Under the pieces are notes generated by a model. It was not told the origin of the DNA, ran no database searches, and saw only the letters and a list, made by a program, of their open reading frames with translations. Of a stretch of DNA of 64,000 nt, positions 1 through 8,352 are shown one piece after another (position 1 is the stretch's first letter; each line of letters begins with the position of its first letter). Source of the stretch: JABDBL01 sp963845445 (lineage in GTDB: Bacteria; Cyanobacteriota; Vampirovibrionia; Obscuribacterales; Obscuribacteraceae); assembly GCA_963845445.1 (NCBI GenBank), contig CAWJSE010000002.1, positions 3,286,001-3,350,000 of the forward strand, in the 5' to 3' direction. Position numbers and translations under genes: made by a program.

Positions 1-199
1 ACCCAAACTGGCTCTAATTTCTCTGCTAAACTTTTGCCCTTATTTGAAATCACGAGCAGTTGACGCCGTTTATCTTGTTTGTCTTGGGAGCTACTGGCAT
101 AACCATGTTCAATTAATTCTTGGGCAATCTGATTAATAGCGGAATGCGTAACTCCGAGCTGATCAGCAATTTCGGTTGCTGTTACTGGTGATTGCTCAG
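1..199 (-). pseudogene. MarR-type HTH regulator, partial
   Basis: The reverse-strand frame reads TATEIADQLGVTHSAINQ, then an RRQLLV wing and KGKSLAEKLEP, which is the helix-turn-helix and wing pattern of MarR-family regulators. The 3' end runs off the window. The N-terminal part is missing because AT-rich sequence stops abruptly near base 197, where GC-rich DNA begins. The fold assignment is family knowledge; the truncation is seen directly. Confidence 0.6.
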
Positions 200-338
200 C
201 CTCACCGGACTCGACTTTTGGGACGCACAGCGTAAGGCCAATCTCTTGCCGAACACTGTCTTCGCGGCCTTCCACATGGAACCGCGAACGGGGGGTGTGT
301 TGCCGCAGGAGGCGGTCAAGTTCGTGAGCTGTCTCTAA
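200..338 (+). pseudogene. C-terminal fragment of a GC-rich gene
   Basis: An open frame starting at the composition junction encodes LTGLDFWDAQRKANLL, then FAAFHMEPRTGGVLPQ, and ends at TAA 336-338 just before a strong hairpin. It has no start codon or ribosome binding site, so it looks like the tail of a gene cut at the same point that truncates the MarR-type gene. Product unknown. Confidence 0.45.
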
Positions 339-344
339 GACGGA

Positions 345-387
345 GCCGTGCGGCTTGTCGTACCTCGCTATCGACAAGCCGCACGGC
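345..387 (+). terminator. 16-bp perfect hairpin
   Basis: GCCGTGCGGCTTGTCG at 345-360 pairs perfectly with 372-387 around an 11-nt loop. It follows the stop codon of the gene fragment by 6 nt, as a terminator would, though no long T run follows. Confidence 0.6.
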
Positions 388-487
388 CGATGTGAGTCCG
401 AAAGCCCCACGTCCCTGTTTCACCAGCTAATATTTCAAGCGACACTTCTTCAAAGGCATTTACTTCACGCCGAGAAAAGGAGAGATC

Positions 488-1138
488 ATGAGCAAGCAAC
501 GCGACGAGCTCGAGATGCAGCGAGTGCCGGTCGGTGGGAAGGAGTCCCCAGCAGAGTCCGGCTACGTCGACCTCAGCCGGCGAATTATCACCGAGGACGA
601 ACTCGTTCAGCTCAAGCCGCGTCGTCCAACGGGCATGAGGCTGGACGGCGTCATCCTGCCTACGTCCGGGCTCAGCCGGTTCAGTGATTTCGAGCTACTC
701 GAATCCATCGATTTGCGGGCGGCCGAGATTTCCACCCCCGACGGGCGCGGGCGGTTTGTCCAGGACGTCGACCTCGACTACCTGGCGAACCTGACCGCCC
801 TGCACTTCATCGACCTCTCTTGGTCGGAATGCACGGGCCGCGGAATCGCCAAACTGAAGCGGTTGACCAAACTCGCCACCCTCTATTTCATCCGCGTCAA
901 GCTAACGGATGACGACATGGTCCACCTGGAGCATCTGCCGCTCAGATACGTGAGCATGGAGGGCACGCAGATCACCGCCCGCGGCCTGCGGATCTTGCTC
1001 ATCGATCATGAGCTGATGAACTCCATCGACGTCAGCAATACCGCCATCACCCCGGCGGAAGTGGACGAGATCGTCGCCTATTACGGAAAGCATGGGCGGC
1101 GGCTGACGATTCACAATTGCCGGGCTTCTAACTCCTGA
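488..1138 (+). CDS. Leucine-rich-repeat protein (island gene)
   Basis: 216 aa. ATG follows an AAGGAGAG ribosome binding site at 476-483. Residues ~75-185 contain irregular leucine-rich repeats (LTALHFIDLSWSE, LTKLATLYFIRVK, LPLRYVSMEGTQI), each strand followed by a helix, as in bacterial LRR proteins of about 23-25 residues per repeat. No signal peptide or membrane helix is visible, so it is probably a cytosolic protein-binding protein. GC-rich codon use differs from prmC next door. Partner unknown. Confidence 0.7.
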   Translation: MSKQRDELEMQRVPVGGKESPAESGYVDLSRRIITEDELVQLKPRRPTGMRLDGVILPTSGLSRFSDFELLESIDLRAAEISTPDGRGRFVQDVDLDYLANLTALHFIDLSWSECTGRGIAKLKRLTKLATLYFIRVKLTDDDMVHLEHLPLRYVSMEGTQITARGLRILLIDHELMNSIDVSNTAITPAEVDEIVAYYGKHGRRLTIHNCRASNS

Positions 1139-1326
1139 GGAGGTCGAAGAAGAGGGCAGAGACTTGATTATGAGCGACGCAGCATTTCCGGTCCCGGTTG
1201 CTCAATTCTCAGGTCTCTGCTCAATCCGCAACAGATGGTGCGGTGGGGGAGTTACACCAGTAGGCGTGCTTTAGTTTTTTTACCAGGTCGGGTCATGAAC
1301 CCACACTCAAGAACAGGAACGATACG

Positions 1327-1695
1327 ATGAAAAGCTTTACGTTGGTTTTGCGAGGACTGCAGACGATTCTGCTCATGGCGCCAGACACCGTCGTCAACCT
1401 CACGAACAAAGAGGCAGACGGATCGGATGCCTTGTTTTACGAAACCCCCGACTCCCCGCCCTTCGGAATCCAGGGCGCACAAACCAGGGTAGGAACATTC
1501 CTGCCAGTGGCGACGGCCAGTTACGGCGGTTTCGTCACCGTGCTCAAAGGGCTCGGTGTCCGCGTGCCCAACTTGAGCGCAGCCATGCAGGGGGATATTG
1601 AATTGATCCTTTACGCCATTATTGATGATGGCAATGTGGACGGAATCAGCAAGCTCCAAACACTTGTCAACAAGTGGTCGGACTGGCGGCCATAG
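1327..1695 (+). CDS. Hypothetical protein (island gene)
   Basis: 122 aa, with a weak AGGAAC upstream of ATG. A hydrophobic N-terminus (LVLRGLQTILLMAPDTVV) is followed by a mixed soluble stretch. I recognise no family. It is followed by a hairpin at 1753-1786 and is the last gene before AT-rich DNA. An antisense frame over the same bases is judged a shadow because it lacks a ribosome binding site. Confidence 0.55.
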   Translation: MKSFTLVLRGLQTILLMAPDTVVNLTNKEADGSDALFYETPDSPPFGIQGAQTRVGTFLPVATASYGGFVTVLKGLGVRVPNLSAAMQGDIELILYAIIDDGNVDGISKLQTLVNKWSDWRP

Positions 1696-1752
1696 ACTGC
1701 GCCGGAGAGCGAAGAGCGACTAGACGGTGGCTTGCCGTAACTACATCAATCG

Positions 1753-1786
1753 GGTCGGGGCGAAGGCCCTATGCTTCGCTCCGACC
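1753..1786 (+). terminator. Hairpin terminator closing island 1
   Basis: GGTCGGGGCGAAG at 1753-1765 pairs with CTTCGCTCCGACC at 1774-1786 with one G:T wobble. A short T run follows at 1795-1798. Confidence 0.6.
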
Positions 1787-1856
1787 AGCCGAGCTTTTCG
1801 CTAATCGCTTTCTTAGTCTTTCAATTTTTTTATGATATAACTACTATTTTTATGAT

Positions 1857-2837
1857 CTAAGAACTATGTGGTATACCTGCAACCACACGCGGCAAGCCAT
1901 TTACGTCTTTCCTGCTTTCTAATTTTTGCCAGCCGTTATTTTTGAATATCGATAAAACTGATTGTTCTTGCCCATCGCCAATTTCGAAAGCACCAAAAAG
2001 ATTTATTTCCTTTTCGCCTTCTTTTGCTTTCTTATAATGCTTAGGCAAAATACGAGCAAAATCGCGATAAAAATCTAGCCCGTCTTCGCCGGCATAAAGA
2101 GCTTCTTCAGGTTCAAAATAAATTTCTCGCTGCAATTTAGTTTGATTTTTAGCTAGTTTAGGACTAAGTAAAGATGAGACATAAGGCGGATTGGAAACAA
2201 TAACGTCAAAATTATTTGGTAATACTTTGTGCCAATCACCGAGCACCAAAGTTAACCTTTCATGCACACCATGCCGGCGCGCATTACCTAATGCCGTAGT
2301 AATGGCCGCCTGCGATATGTCACATGCCCAAACTTTGCAATAAGGCAAACGTTTAAGCAAGCTTATAGCTATAATGCCGCTGCCCACGCCAATTTCTGCA
2401 ATATTTACATTAAGCCCCCCGTCGCCTTCATCTGGCAATTGCTCTGCCTGAACCGCGTCATTTTTCGTTCTGCTCTGCGCCCAGTCAACAATAGCCTCTA
2501 TCAGAGTTTCAGTGTCAGTACGCGGAATAAGCACTCCAGGAATTACTGTGTACTTAAGGCTAGCAAATTCGATTTCGCCCAAACAATAAGCTAATGGTCT
2601 TCTTTCTCTGCGCAAACTTAAAATACGCGTAATTTCTTGTTGCCATTGCTGAGGAAATTCATCAATATCTTTTATTACTTGTTGTGCTTGTCTAATGCCA
2701 CTTATATGTTCAATGATAAGCAAAGCTTCTGCGTGGCACTCTTGCTCTTCCAAACCAATCTCTTTAAGCCGCAAATAAATTTCACGGCGCTTAGATTCAA
2801 AAATATTTTTATTTATGGTGGGATTAGTTTCTGTCAC
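1857..2837 (-). CDS. prmC: Release factor glutamine methyltransferase
   Basis: 326 aa, full length. It methylates the glutamine of the GGQ motif of release factors RF1/RF2 using SAM. The N-terminal helical domain is followed by LGEIEFASLKYTVIPGVLIPR, the SAM-binding EIGVGSGIIAISL and the diagnostic catalytic NPPY (VSNPPYVSS) that holds the substrate glutamine. An acidic insert near residue 130 (AEQLPDEGDGGLN) is slightly unusual. Its usual neighbour prfA is on the same strand at 43910-45000. Codon use is AT-rich, so this is background DNA. Confidence 0.93.
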   Translation of the reverse strand: MTETNPTINKNIFESKRREIYLRLKEIGLEEQECHAEALLIIEHISGIRQAQQVIKDIDEFPQQWQQEITRILSLRRERRPLAYCLGEIEFASLKYTVIPGVLIPRTDTETLIEAIVDWAQSRTKNDAVQAEQLPDEGDGGLNVNIAEIGVGSGIIAISLLKRLPYCKVWACDISQAAITTALGNARRHGVHERLTLVLGDWHKVLPNNFDVIVSNPPYVSSLLSPKLAKNQTKLQREIYFEPEEALYAGEDGLDFYRDFARILPKHYKKAKEGEKEINLFGAFEIGDGQEQSVLSIFKNNGWQKLESRKDVNGLPRVVAGIPHSS

Positions 2838-2840
2838 TGA

Positions 2841-3476
2841 ATTTTAACGTCTCCACACGCGTATTGGACCTTGATATCAAAGAATAGCAGAAATTTTCTG
2901 TCTGTTTTTTCATTTTTCTATTTTTGTTTGTACTACAATGGAAGGCTTATTGGCTGCCCTTCTTTATTTTTTGCCTGTCCCAGATAAAGAGATTTTACTG
3001 ATCATGGTGCATACAAATTTGGATTTAAAAAATACAACTAGCAAGAATATTGTTTTGGCAATGGCAAAACAAAGTCCGTATATACCGCATATTTTACTAA
3101 GTTAAAGAATCGCTTTACAACTATGCACAGCTAGCACTAGCTGCTTATAAACGTCACCACCCCGCAACTTCAAATCATCGTTTACCAGACGGCTAATAGC
3201 ATTGAAATTTTACCTTCAAGTTTTATTTTAGATTATTTAGTGGTCGATTTTCGACCATCTAGTGAGCGAAAAAGCCAAAACGCCTGAGGCACGCCCATTG
3301 GGAGAGGAGTTTCCGATGTTGCGGGCATGCAGGCATCTGCAATGGAATCTGATTTCAGTCAAGCATCAATTGTCTTGGTTAGCAGTGTATCCCACAAATT
3401 GTCTGCAGAGCGACCATCCAATTCGTCGTCTCTTTGGGCTGTTTCCATTTTTATTGGTCTTTTTTATTTAGTCAGT
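2841..3476. other. AT-rich intergenic region with a dispersed repeat
   Basis: No convincing gene. Frames at 3262-3600 are unsupported and partly overlap the ATPase end antisense. It holds one copy of the dispersed TTTACAACTA/GCTAGC repeat (3109-3152) and a TGGTCGATTTTCGACCA palindrome near 3240. Confidence 0.5.
3109..3152. repeat. Dispersed repeat, copy at 3.1 kb
   Basis: The stretch starting CGCTTTACAACTATGCAC and ending near CTAGCTGCTTATA recurs almost base for base at 4728-4769. Shorter relatives (GCTAG plus GTTGTAAAG, either strand) occur near 17760, 33347, 42925 and 50113. All lie in AT-rich intergenic DNA. Confidence 0.7.
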
Positions 3477-4658
3477 TCACTTACTGATATTGCGTGCCAT
3501 CAGCTTGTCGATCAAAGCTGGCAGACTTATGGCGATAAGATTATTGCTAAGCGGAAAAGATTCTGTGCCTGGATAAACAATAAAACTTTGGCTTGGTTTT
3601 AAATCTTCGCAAGCGTGATAAAAGCCTCTTTCCGGCTTAGGTGCCAAACTGCGCTTTATCTCTATTGCCCATAATTCACCATTACTCAAAGATAACACCA
3701 GATCGATTTCCGCACCAGCAGCAGTGCGATAAAATCCGGCGTCGGCACCGAAAGGCAAATGTGTAAGCAAATTCTCGATAACCAGACTTTCAAAGCTTGC
3801 TCCAGCAACCGGATGACCAAGTAAAGTATCGAAACTATCTATATTAAGCAAAGCATGCAGAAGTCCAGTATCGCGAATATAAATTTTTGGCGAACGAATT
3901 AGCCGCTTGCCGACATTACTCATCCACGGACTTAACCGCCGCACCAAAAGCAAATCTACTAGCAAATCAAGATAACGACTGATACTAACAGCAGATACTG
4001 ATAAAGCGCTACTCAGGCGAGAAGCATTAAATGGCTGTCCTTGACTGTGGGCAAGCATAGTCCAGAAACGTCTAAGTGTTTCTGCCGGCACGCGCGGTCC
4101 AAATAAAGGGATGTCTCTTTCCAGATAAGTACGAATAAAGTCTTGGCGCCAGGCAATGCTTTCCATCTCGCTTTTAGCTAAATAGCTTGAGGGAAAGCCG
4201 CCGCGTAGCAAGAGCTTATCTTGGGCTACTGCAGCGGGCGGTATTTCAGTTGCGCTTAGCGGACCCAACTCTATATAACTAATTCGTCCAGCAAGATTTT
4301 CAGATGTCTGCCTAAGTAGGTCCAACGAAGCCGAGCCTAGCATTAAAAAGCGTCCTGCTTTTCTACCTTGTCTGCGGTCTTCATCAATTATGCCTCGCAA
4401 TGTTTGGAAGAGATCCGGCAAACGCTGAATTTCGTCTAGAACAATTAGATCGCCAGGATGAGCATTAAAAAAAGCAATTGGTTCTAATAGTTTGGCTTTG
4501 TCTATAGGTGATTCAAGATCCACGTATATAGAAGAACGTTTGTCTGCAATAGTTTTTGCCAGTGTTGTTTTTCCTGCCTGACGTGGACCAAGAAGCGCAA
4601 CTGCAGGTTGACGATTGAGTGCCGCTATTATTTCCTTTTGCTTTTCACGAATTATCAT
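3477..4658 (-). CDS. AAA+ ATPase with DUF4143 domain
   Basis: 393 aa. Walker A LLGPRQAGKTT (residues ~23-33), Walker B LIVLDEIQRLP (~70-80) and a helical lid are followed by a C-terminal DUF4143 region with a nuclease-like AEIDLVL...WAIEIKRS motif (PD-(D/E)XK-type E/K spacing). Members of this family are common accessory ATPases of unclear function, often linked to mobile or defence regions. The start ATG lies inside a 13-bp inverted repeat, suggesting autorepression. A second, divergent family member is at 18691-19965. Confidence 0.85.
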   Translation of the reverse strand: MIIREKQKEIIAALNRQPAVALLGPRQAGKTTLAKTIADKRSSIYVDLESPIDKAKLLEPIAFFNAHPGDLIVLDEIQRLPDLFQTLRGIIDEDRRQGRKAGRFLMLGSASLDLLRQTSENLAGRISYIELGPLSATEIPPAAVAQDKLLLRGGFPSSYLAKSEMESIAWRQDFIRTYLERDIPLFGPRVPAETLRRFWTMLAHSQGQPFNASRLSSALSVSAVSISRYLDLLVDLLLVRRLSPWMSNVGKRLIRSPKIYIRDTGLLHALLNIDSFDTLLGHPVAGASFESLVIENLLTHLPFGADAGFYRTAAGAEIDLVLSLSNGELWAIEIKRSLAPKPERGFYHACEDLKPSQSFIVYPGTESFPLSNNLIAISLPALIDKLMARNISK

Positions 4659-4702
4659 AACCTTGCAATTCTAACATTTCATGTAAGATTTGCAAGGTTA
4701 TG
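4656..4702. promoter_or_regulatory. Inverted-repeat operator over the ATPase start
   Basis: CATAACCTTGCAA (4656-4668) and TTGCAAGGTTATG (4690-4702) are perfect 13-bp inverted arms separated by 21 bp. The left arm contains the ATPase start codon, so a protein bound here or an mRNA hairpin would block expression. Confidence 0.65.
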
Positions 4703-4727
4703 AACGATTTCTGCTAAATTAAAAAAT

Positions 4728-4769
4728 CACTTTACAACTATGCACAGCTAGCACTAGCTGCTTATAGGC
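4728..4769. repeat. Dispersed repeat, copy at 4.7 kb
   Basis: Near-identical to 3109-3152. The two copies flank the DUF4143 ATPase gene in the same orientation, so the gene could be lost or duplicated by recombination between them. Confidence 0.7.
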
Positions 4770-4981
4770 ATTACTACTCTTATGCGCGAGGGCGCCATCC
4801 GTGGCGCAGCATGCGGTCGCTTAGACTAATATTGCAAAAATATTTAGCTAATGGTTGGAATGCAAGCTCAATCTGAATAATCGATTTCATCATCAGTCAT
4901 GGCTAAAAACATCCTTGTATTCATGAAGTCATTGTACAGAAATACAAGGATGTTTTATAGATTTTCATTGATTTTTATTCA

Positions 4982-5004
4982 TGGTTTTAAATCTTCGCAA
5001 GCGT
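4982..5004. repeat. 23-bp duplicate of the ATPase 3' region
   Basis: This stretch is identical to 3594-3616, inside the DUF4143 ATPase gene near its 3' end. It abuts the stop codon of the ParD-like gene, where a toxin gene would be expected. It suggests a past recombination that replaced the toxin. Confidence 0.65.
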
Positions 5005-5261
5005 CACTTCTTCCGGCTCTCATGGCGCTTTTCTAGCTTCTCAAAAGCTGTTGGGCCTGATACTACTGCACCTTTTTCGGCTTGTTCAAGACCAATTTGT
5101 ATATCCTGAACCAGCTGCTCAAAACGTCCTTGTCTGAGTTGTTCTTGTTCAACAAGCAACCGCAATCCGGCTCTAAGAACCTCACTCGCGTTGCCGTAGA
5201 ATCCGCTATTTACTTTATCTTGAACAATTTTCTCAAGTTCAGGAGTCAAAGATATATTCAT
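5004..5261 (-). CDS. ParD/CopG-type antitoxin, orphan
   Basis: 85 aa. The N-terminus MNISLTPELEKIVQDKV followed by YGNASEVLRAGLRLL is the ribbon-helix-helix pattern of ParD antitoxins. The C-terminal tail is charged, as toxin-binding tails are. No ParE frame follows; instead a duplicated fragment of the neighbouring ATPase begins at the stop. In families of this kind the toxin normally follows directly, so the loss is inferred. Confidence 0.8.
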   Translation of the reverse strand: MNISLTPELEKIVQDKVNSGFYGNASEVLRAGLRLLVEQEQLRQGRFEQLVQDIQIGLEQAEKGAVVSGPTAFEKLEKRHESRKK

Positions 5262-5400
5262 GGGTTAGTTGTCTCCTCTGGACTATTTTCTAGTAAATAT
5301 ACCCTTTTGTCTGTTTTTGACAACTATTGTTATCTATTGCTACTAGTTGCCGGCAAAGTTTTACCATTAATGTCTACCGCACACGAGTGTAAGGTAGTTT

Positions 5401-5522
5401 AAAACCGCAGTCGAGATCTCGCAGATCCTGCTGCCGTTTCTCAATGATACTAGCCCTGGCTCCGGCATCAAGTCTCCTCGGCGCTCGGGGATCTGGTCAG
5501 TTCAAACGCCGGCGTGTGCGGC
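5401..5522. other. Small GC-rich patch
   Basis: About 120 GC-rich bases between AT-rich genes, with no gene. It begins AACCGCAGTCGA, the same 12 bases that occur at the edge of the large island near 6299. The TGA stop of the following HigA-like gene lies at the patch edge. Confidence 0.4.
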
Positions 5523-5855
5523 TCAGGCAACATTCGATTTTTTGAAATTGAAAGAAACTTTTGTTCCCAGCCGAGCCAAGTATTTCAAAAGTAAATCGAC
5601 ACTGAAGTACTTTGTGTTGAAACTCATAATTTCAGCAATTCTTGGTTGTCCAATTCCAAGTATTTTGGCTGCTTCTCGCTGAGACCAATTATTTTCAGTA
5701 ATTATGTCTCTTACCTTGAGCATCAATTCTGCTCTAGCGAGGAGGTTTATTGCTTCAGCATCACTATAACCAATGTCTTTAAAAACATTACCTGAACTAT
5801 CTTCTACATCAAAATTTTGTTGTTTATTTTTGTCTGGTTCTTTGCATTTCCGCAT
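5523..5855 (-). CDS. XRE-family antitoxin (HigA-like)
   Basis: 110 aa from the chosen start MRKCKEPDKNK. The segment IITENNWSQREAAKILGIGQPRIAEI is a classic helix-turn-helix, followed by VDLLLKYLARLGTKVSF, typical of the antitoxin partner of Gp49-like toxins. The start overlaps the toxin 3' end by about 30 bp, implying translational coupling. A longer frame starting at 5912 would run far into the toxin and is less likely. Confidence 0.82.
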   Translation of the reverse strand: MRKCKEPDKNKQQNFDVEDSSGNVFKDIGYSDAEAINLLARAELMLKVRDIITENNWSQREAAKILGIGQPRIAEIMSFNTKYFSVDLLLKYLARLGTKVSFNFKKSNVA

Positions 5856-6156
5856 ATGCTTTCCTCGCTTTAACAATTTCAGGTTGTGGTGTTTTTTGAG
5901 TCTTTTTCTCAAATACGTTCAAGACATAAACTGCCTCTGGAAATTTGGCTACGTAAATTACTCTGTGTTCATGTGGCTGATGTATTCGGATTTCTATTGC
6001 TCCTTGTCCAACGCTAAGCATTGGTTTCCAGTCGTCCGGTGGTCTTCCTAGCTGAACCAGCCAGATTTGGTTGCCAGCTATATTACGAGCATCATCGGGA
6101 AATTTTTTGAGATCTTTGCGGCTGTTCATTATCCATTTGACTGGTTTTGTGGCCAT
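5824..6156 (-). CDS. Gp49/HigB-like toxin (RelE superfamily)
   Basis: 110 aa. The order KKFPDDARNIAGNQIWLVQLG, then DDWKPMLSVGQGAIEIRI, HRVIYVAKFPEAVYVLNVFEKKTQKTP matches phage-derived Gp49-like/HigB toxins (ribosome-dependent mRNA interferases). The toxin-first order and overlap with the XRE antitoxin fit a HigBA operon. Confidence 0.85.
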   Translation of the reverse strand: MATKPVKWIMNSRKDLKKFPDDARNIAGNQIWLVQLGRPPDDWKPMLSVGQGAIEIRIHQPHEHRVIYVAKFPEAVYVLNVFEKKTQKTPQPEIVKARKAYAEMQRTRQK

Positions 6157-6424
6157 TTAATTTCCCTTATTGTGTAGCCACCCTAAAATATTATCCGTGA
6201 TTTCGTATCACCAGTCAAGTAAATCCATTCGAGGCAAATCCAGAGATGCTTATGTCACGTTGTCAGTTTCTTTTTAGCGCGGTAGCGCTAAGTCTAGAAC
6301 CGCAGTCGAAATGTCACTCAATCGCCGGCATTGATTAACCGGACTGCATTGGTTCACATCGCTATGAAAGGAAAAATGTCATCAAAAAATGACGACGGTT
6401 GAGCTGCGTGGATCAAAAAAAGCA

Positions 6425-6472
6425 CAGAAGCTCAGGAATGCCAGGATATACATTGACAATCCTGAGCTTCTG
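6425..6472. terminator. 13-bp hairpin
   Basis: CAGAAGCTCAGGA (6425-6437) pairs perfectly with 6460-6472. A second hairpin with a TCGGGTC/GACCCGA stem follows at about 6492-6521. Both lie at the start of the large island, with A-rich sequence on the left, so a minus-strand terminator is plausible. Confidence 0.55.
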
Positions 6473-6545
6473 TTTCCGATTACGGGTTTGATCGGGTCGC
6501 CGTCCTTGGCGATTGACCCGACCCTTCACAAAGGACCATAGCCGG

Positions 6546-6900
6546 ATTATCGAAGAGCGTAAACGCTTCCGCCGCACTGTCCGTGATTCTGCTCCTTCCT
6601 TGGTGGCACGTAGGTCGTGGCAGAGGTTGGGGGGTTGGCGGTTGTTGGTGTTCTTGGTGTGCTTGTTTCTCGTATGTGGTCGGTTGTTCGTATTGTTCGT
6701 GATGCTCTTGGTAGTTGTGTCGGTTATGGTGTGGCGAGTGTTGTTCTTGCTCGGCGGCGACGTCGTCGTCGCGCCGTGTTCGATGACTCTGAAGTGGTTA
6801 ATCGCTGTGCCGGCGGCTACGTCATGTGTAGTTGTTGGTATCGCGGTTGTGAACCAGCACAGCGAACGAATCGGTTGCAGCGTGTTTGCCTTCCTTGACG
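6546..6900. other. G/T-rich stretch, coding status unclear
   Basis: The plus strand is strikingly rich in G and T. Several overlapping frames are open for that reason. The plus frame would give a hydrophobic protein (RLLVFLVCLFLVCGRLF), the minus frame a Thr/Asn-rich one. Neither has a ribosome binding site, so I call no gene here. Confidence 0.4.
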
Positions 6901-6906
6901 ATTTTG

Positions 6907-7257
6907 TCAGGACAACGTCACAATGCAAGAGCAGCCACCCAGAGCGGTGACAATCTCGGTGCCCATGTCACCGATGATCCTCCTGGCCTCGTCCGGGCCG
7001 AGGGTGGTTGCCACAACGCCATCGAGCTGCCACCCGTGCTTAACCTTTCCTGTACCGATGCAGTCCAAGGTTCGAAATGCCGGATATACACAACTGGCTC
7101 CGAAAGTCTCGGGTTTGACCTGGAAACCGAGCCCGCTCGCCTGAGCTGCAGCACCAACCGCTGCCCTCAGGTTTTCAACCCCACAACGAGCGGGCAGCTG
7201 CCCGGCGATGTGGAAGCTGTAGCTCTTCTGATTCTGTTCCTGATTTTGCTTCTGCAC
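6907..7257 (-). CDS. Hypothetical protein (island gene)
   Basis: 116 aa from a GTG start placed 8 nt after AGGAG; an earlier in-frame GTG at 7266 overlaps that ribosome binding site. The N-terminus is Gln/Asn-rich (QKQNQEQNQKS), followed by a compact domain with GLGFQVKPETFGASCVYPAFRTLDCIG. No family recognised. It lies in the same direction as the zinc-ribbon gene upstream, 113 nt away. Confidence 0.55.
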   Translation of the reverse strand: MQKQNQEQNQKSYSFHIAGQLPARCGVENLRAAVGAAAQASGLGFQVKPETFGASCVYPAFRTLDCIGTGKVKHGWQLDGVVATTLGPDEARRIIGDMGTEIVTALGGCSCIVTLS

Positions 7258-7370
7258 TACCGACACTCCTATTCTAGGCTACACAGCCGGATTGTCGAAG
7301 GAGAGGAACGCGAGGTGCCATGCGATCTCGCTTGACACCTCACGTTCGGGACGAAATTGAAATTTCCGCA

Positions 7371-7910
7371 TTAACTGATGGGCAGATTCAGAGAAGCGAA
7401 CGGGGTGTCGCCGACCACGATCATCGTGCGGACCCGGGCTACGCCTGTCCCGGTTAGATTGCCGCGAGTCAGCCTTACCTCCAGGAGCTCCCGTCCCGAC
7501 GGGTCGCAGATCCGGAAGCCGCGATCGGTCGAATTCGCCCAGGTGGTGAACAGGTGGTCCTGGCTTTTGACCACGAATGTGATCACAGATCCGCCAGCTT
7601 CTGTCACTTGGATTTGATTTTCCCGAAACAGCACCCTCAGTTGCTCGATTTCAGGGTTTGGGCACCCTTTCGAGGAGTGCCTAAAATCGATCCGAGACGC
7701 CATGATCTTCAGCTTGGTCGCCATCTGCACGATGGCGATTTGAGCGGCCCGAGACACTTCCGTGTGCTCCCGGCCGCCGCGCTCGGTGATAAAACCATTG
7801 ATCGTACCGCAGTGGCGGCACTGAATGCCGCCACGCTTGGGCATCGTGCGTCCACAGCACTCACAATTGGTGCGGGGCAGAATCTGACGAGATCGTCGTG
7901 AAATGGTCAT
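7371..7910 (-). CDS. Zinc-ribbon protein of unknown function
   Basis: 179 aa, ATG after a GGAGGG ribosome binding site. CECCGRTMP plus IQCRHCG (residues ~17-36) form a CxxC...CxxC zinc ribbon. The remainder is a soluble domain without recognisable motifs. A nucleic-acid or protein-binding role is inferred from the ribbon only. Confidence 0.65.
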   Translation of the reverse strand: MTISRRSRQILPRTNCECCGRTMPKRGGIQCRHCGTINGFITERGGREHTEVSRAAQIAIVQMATKLKIMASRIDFRHSSKGCPNPEIEQLRVLFRENQIQVTEAGGSVITFVVKSQDHLFTTWANSTDRGFRICDPSGRELLEVRLTRGNLTGTGVARVRTMIVVGDTPFASLNLPIS

Positions 7911-8065
7911 GATGACCCTCCGCTTAGAACAGGCGCCGGTGTTCTTAACCGGCGCGCAAAGCCAAGTAATGGGGTCACGCTACCCCCCAGCCCACCACTT
8001 TGGACTTATCTCCTTGCGGGAGACTCGCCCAGGCAGGTGGCGCCTTTGTACATTGCTCAAACAGA

Positions 8066-8091
8066 CACTGTCACCACTTGTGGTGACAGTG
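8066..8091 (-). terminator. 12-bp perfect hairpin
   Basis: CACTGTCACCAC (8066-8077) and GTGGTGACAGTG (8080-8091) form a perfect palindrome 24 nt beyond the stop of the IS-split minus-strand gene, as a terminator would. Confidence 0.6.
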
Positions 8092-8114
8092 TGGTGTTGG
8101 AGCTTGAACGACGA

Positions 8115-8352
8115 TTAGCCAGTCTGCCGCTGCAGGCCCTGGACGGCGCGAACGAAGGCGAGGGATTTCGCCACATCTTCCAGCGCCCGGATTTCCATGA
8201 TCTCCTCGCGGAACTCCGGGTTCTCATCCTCCTCGTCGCATGGATCGAGCTTGGTGTCGAGCAGGTCGCTGACCGCAAGACCCAAGACCGCCTCCAGCCA
8301 GGCCAACGGGTCTTCGCCGACGAGGTCCCAGTCCGGAACCCAGGGACCGCCG
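8115..8352 (-). pseudogene. 3' half of an island gene split by IS256
   Basis: The frame reads PWVPDWDLVGEDPLAWLEAV and ends QRQTG. Joining it to 9893-10298 and removing the IS plus one copy of the 8-bp duplication gives exactly 636 nt, a 211-aa protein. The tail is acidic (DPCDEEDENPEFREE). Product unknown. Confidence 0.8.

Noticed and set aside
3262..3602. Plus-strand frames between prmC and the ATPase
   Set aside because: No ribosome binding site, no recognisable motif, and partial antisense overlap with the ATPase gene.
6413..6928. 171-aa minus-strand and 145-aa plus-strand frames
   Set aside because: Both are open because of strong G/T strand bias. They are low-complexity, without ribosome binding sites, and cross hairpins.
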